A stretch of DNA of 64,000 nucleotides, taken from NCBI GenBank assembly GCA_022747635.1, contig JAKTNV010000004.1:21645469-21709468 (forward strand). Direction: 5' to 3'. Positions within the stretch are counted from its first letter, which is position 1. Each line of letters begins with the position of its first letter. The notes under the pieces were generated by a model. It searched no databases. It saw only the letters and a list, made by a program, of their open reading frames with translations, and was not told the DNA's origin. The position numbers were made by a program, and so were the translations under genes. Origin of the DNA: Hetaerina americana. Taxonomy: Eukaryota > Arthropoda > Insecta > Odonata > Calopterygidae. Below, piece after piece: positions 60,661 to 64,000 of this stretch.

Positions 60661-63470
60661 AGGGGTTATGCAGAGTAAGGGTACTGTACTGGTCAGGGTT
60701 TTTTAAAATAAACGACCCAAGTACAAAAGAGCACTGTTTCAATTATAATCACTTCTGTTAAACACGGCACTGAAGACTAATATATTATGAATTATTATTA
60801 TGCTTAAGACCTGCAGTGAAAATAAATATAACAATAAATAGATAAAAAGGCTGGCCGATTCGTAACTCTTCTTAGTATTTAGTATACAAACATATGCCAT
60901 GTATTATTATTATTGAATTAATTTTCTGATTTGTTATTACCAAATACCAAAGAAAAATACGAGTATTATCTAGAACGTGTATACACAATATACGTGTATT
61001 ACACAATCACTCACAGTTAGTGGTCACGTGTCGATAACCTCGTATTTTCAAACTTGCTTCTACGTAACTATTTTCTGGTAGAGGATGGTAAAGAAGCCAC
61101 CGCACGATAACTTCCCTGTCCTGATGTTCTCCCCTGGAATAATGGCTAAAGGAAATCATAAAAAAAGGTATTCTCTTTAGCAAAAAGCAACAATAGATGG
61201 GATGTGTTTTCGACGCGGGGCACAATGGATGGAGTAAGGGAAAATAAAAGGCTGGTTCCATGGGAGGTTGGTGATTAATATGGATTGCAGAGAAAAAGCG
61301 AGACGGATACTAAAAAAAGTGATAAATTAAGCAAAATGGAGGATTGGAATAAATTGCTGCGGGAATTTTTTCGAGAAAATGGAATGAATTCTGGTTGAAA
61401 ATATAGCGGAGGTGGAGAGGGGAATACGGAACAAACGAGTCATTCCAAAATGAGTAACTGCTAAATTAATTTTACGATACCCGAAATAAATGCCGTTCTA
61501 CGGAATTTCATTCAGAGACATCAAAAGATCAAATTAGGACCAAATCAATTACAATAGACTTTTCATAATAGCCTTAGAACATGGCCTCCGAAACGATTCC
61601 GAAATTGAGTACAGAGGAGAAAACATTTAATGTTAACGAATTAAAGTAATTTGGACGTCATGAATTGAATTGTTTACCTAAAATGTATTTGTAATAGTTA
61701 CAGTTTATTAATCATTTAAATAATTAAAGAAACCTAGAGTGCCATTTTTTCTTTTTATTTAGATGTTATTTACAAAATAAAAATAGGATTTCAGCTATTT
61801 TTCTAGGGATGATCGCTGTTTTAAAATCAGAAGGAAGTAGGGCGTTTGCTTATCAGATAACATCCAGAGTACTAAAAGTTTGCATGACGCAGAAGTAAGC
61901 ACATGAATGCGTAAGAAGAGATCAGAAATATAATTCAAGAGTCCAATAATCACCCACAAAATCAGAAAAAATTGTTTGCGATTAAACAATGACGCTAAAC
62001 TGCTCTCTCTGTTTCTCCAAGTTTTATGAGTGATATTTCGCGAAGTATTAAGAATGTTGCACATTCTGATGCATTTTGAAGGAATGTTATGCAACAAAGA
62101 ACAAATTTGACTATCATTGCTTTCTTCACATACTGATTATTTTCATCCCATCTTATTCCATTTATAATGTAGTCTAGTGTTCCCTCCTCTCAGCTCAACT
62201 TAAATTTTTTTTCTAATTCAGCCATCAACGTTCCTAAAGTAGCCCTGCTTCAAAATACCTCCACTATTGTGTTTCACCATTCGTCCAATTTCCCCTTCCT
62301 TTATCTCTTCCCCGAATCAATGTTACCGCAATTATTCATCCCTCGAAATCTTCTTCAGTTAATGTTTCTACATACTCACCGCATAATTTTGAGTATTCTG
62401 AATTTTTAGTAATGGCGACTGAACTAAAATAATCTGTTCCTGACCTACCTGAGGTTACTTAGCGTTTATGGAACTACTAAACGTACACACATTATCGTAC
62501 TCCTTTTAGGGCACTGATCGAAGACAAGCAATTGATGGCAGCAAAATGCTTTCAAAAGGAATCAGAATCACGAATATCCTTCCGAGAAGAAGAGAGAAAA
62601 TCAAGAGCTAAGATTAATTGAATTGAATGAAACGATTATAACTTTAAATTCCAGTCAAATACAGCTATAATACTCAGTGAATTATTGAAGCTGAGGAACC
62701 CACATAAATAAAAATACAAATATAATGACACCATTGTTGCTACGACTGATTGAAAGTGAGACCACCTCAAACTTCTAAAGCAGTGGGAGCCCTTCGCATA
62801 GTTCAACTTTGCAAATAGATTTTAGTGGGCTATAATTCACATCTTAGGATACCATTGGTTTTTTAAAAGGTATCAGGACTGATATTATATGTTATGAAAA
62901 ACGTAGTTATCATGATATTATTTTTATTCATTACGTTGCATTAGGTTTCCGAGTGTTTCGTTTGGTTACTTGAGATGTAGTTGATAGATCACTATTAAGA
63001 AATAGTGATATGATTAGAATTTATGGTCACTTCTCCATCAATCCTTAGCCCCTGATTATAGGACTGCTCCCTGCGAAACCGTTAATTTATTTCGCCATCC
63101 GTCATTCATTATCACTTGAACTTAGGAAACACCAGTAAAAAAGCAACGAGCTCTGCAAAAATGTTTAATCCCTTCCTTCTCTCAATGGGCAAACCTAACT
63201 TAAACAAGGGGAAGTTAACGCAATTATGAATAAAAAATAAGACATTACAATTAGATCCATAAATCAGGAAACGGGAGCGTTGAGTGTTACAGAGGCTAAG
63301 CAATTCGATATAAAAAGGCTGACTGATGAGAAAGAGTGTATGCTCTTGCAAAAAAAACACTATATCAGGATAGTAGGGGATACCTTGATATTGTAATTCA
63401 AAACACTACTCGACGCTTAATTTATATTTTACTACGATAAATTCTTAAAATAATTACGTAAATACAATAG
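60661..63470. other. AT-rich spacer
   Basis: About 2.8 kb with nothing firmly recognised. A pyrimidine-rich patch at 62160-62360 looks like sequence antisense to a decayed frame, but I could not assign it. Confidence 0.45.
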
Positions 63471-63477
63471 AGAAATT

Positions 63478-63819
63478 TCATATTTTGAATTCAAAATTCT
63501 CAATCTCTTGCGAGAATTCTTCTCTCGCGAGAAGGGTCGTTGTCTTTTTTGCCACAAACATTTGAGCCATCCCATGCAAAACAACGTGAACATCAGCTGA
63601 ATCCATCTCCGCGCAGATGACATATCTTGCACATCTTATGACTCGATGCACCACACTCCCTACGAGGAAAAAGATTTGGAATGCAGTTGATGGAGACTCT
63701 CTTTTCAATCCAAAGTGTCGAAGGGAAGCATGCGTGGAGGGACGCGGTGCAGTCGACGCGCCGGTTTCCCGCGATAGTTTAAAATTCACCCGTCGCGTGA
63801 GACCTGCGTCTCGATACAC
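63478..63819 (-). other. unrecognised 113-residue open frame
   Basis: This frame is less biased in composition than the others, with a mixed N-terminal half and a central hydrophobic part followed by Cys and His residues. It lies just left of a dispersed arthropod-type repeat (63889-63955) and may be part of the same mobile element. I recognise no domain, and coding is not shown. Confidence 0.25.
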
Positions 63820-63888
63820 TCTTATACATCTATCTCACGCGTTATGCGAGTTGACATCCATCGTGACCCCCTCTCCCCTTAATTCCAG

Positions 63889-63955
63889 ACCATTTATCTA
63901 CATCTACTCAATACCCCGCAAGCCGCTGCAAGGGCGTGTGGCGGGGTACATATAT
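63889..63955. repeat. dispersed arthropod-type hairpin repeat
   Basis: The segment tacatctactcaataccccg continues caagccgctgcaagggcgtgt and ggcggggtac. It is close to a short repeat I recall from many arthropod genomes (CCGCAAGCC...GGTGTGTGGCGG). The arms taccccgc (63912-63919) and gcggggta (63941-63948) are perfectly complementary, so it can form a hairpin. The element it belongs to may continue past the window. Confidence 0.55.
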
Positions 63956-64000
63956 ACTATCCACAAACAAAACATGGTATATGTTCATGCAAGAACACTT

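Noticed and set aside
62160..62360. Possible retroelement gag or LINE fragment on minus
   Set aside because: Short readable patches only, in shifting frames, with no motif I could name.

Overview
The window looks like non-coding, repeat-bearing nuclear DNA of an arthropod, most likely an insect. It is AT-rich and carries decayed mariner transposons, LINE retrotransposons, a Penelope-like element, tRNA-derived SINEs, many (TA)n microsatellites, an interstitial TTAGG-type motif and, at the right edge, a repeat I associate with arthropod genomes. The species cannot be fixed from the sequence. I found no host gene: no convincing exon, no conserved domain outside mobile elements, no rRNA and no intact tRNA gene. 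Almost all open frames are short, low-complexity and antisense to purine-rich tracts or microsatellites. The stretch is either intergenic or inside very large introns.

Layout. 1-16 kb: AT-rich spacer broken by GC-rich, purine-rich islands, with three mariner remnants (2943-3822 minus, about 3985-5130 plus, about 11190-11580 plus), a minus-strand tRNA-like head (10776-10846), a TTAGG-like motif (14291) and a near-perfect 155-bp palindrome (15076-15230) whose arms carry a hammerhead-ribozyme-like core. 16-27 kb: a (TA)n tract beside a SINE fragment, a well preserved SINE with a perfect 12-bp target-site duplication (18189-18518), a long AT-rich stretch, then three GC-rich islands. 28-35 kb: two 5'-truncated LINE copies on the minus strand, the second ending beside a long (TA)n(GT)n tract. 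35-41 kb: AT-rich spacer, two GC-rich islands and a tRNA-headed SINE (40612-40852).

41.4-43.1 kb is the densest part: the GIY-YIG endonuclease end of a Penelope-like element, followed by two direct repeats like its pseudo-LTRs, each with a degenerate hammerhead-like hairpin. After these come a (TA)n tract, a second terminus of the same kind in the opposite orientation, more (TA)n, and a SINE fragment. 43-64 kb: many GC-rich islands, a second copy of the 18.2-kb SINE family (about 49385-49740), a mariner remnant with a lost catalytic Asp (50747-51294), a third LINE fragment (about 59320-59870) and the arthropod-type hairpin repeat at 63889-63955.

The genes do not work together as a pathway; this is a sediment of transposition events. 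The points most worth following are the hammerhead-like palindrome, the Penelope-like terminus cluster, and the consistent purine bias of the GC-rich islands on the plus strand.
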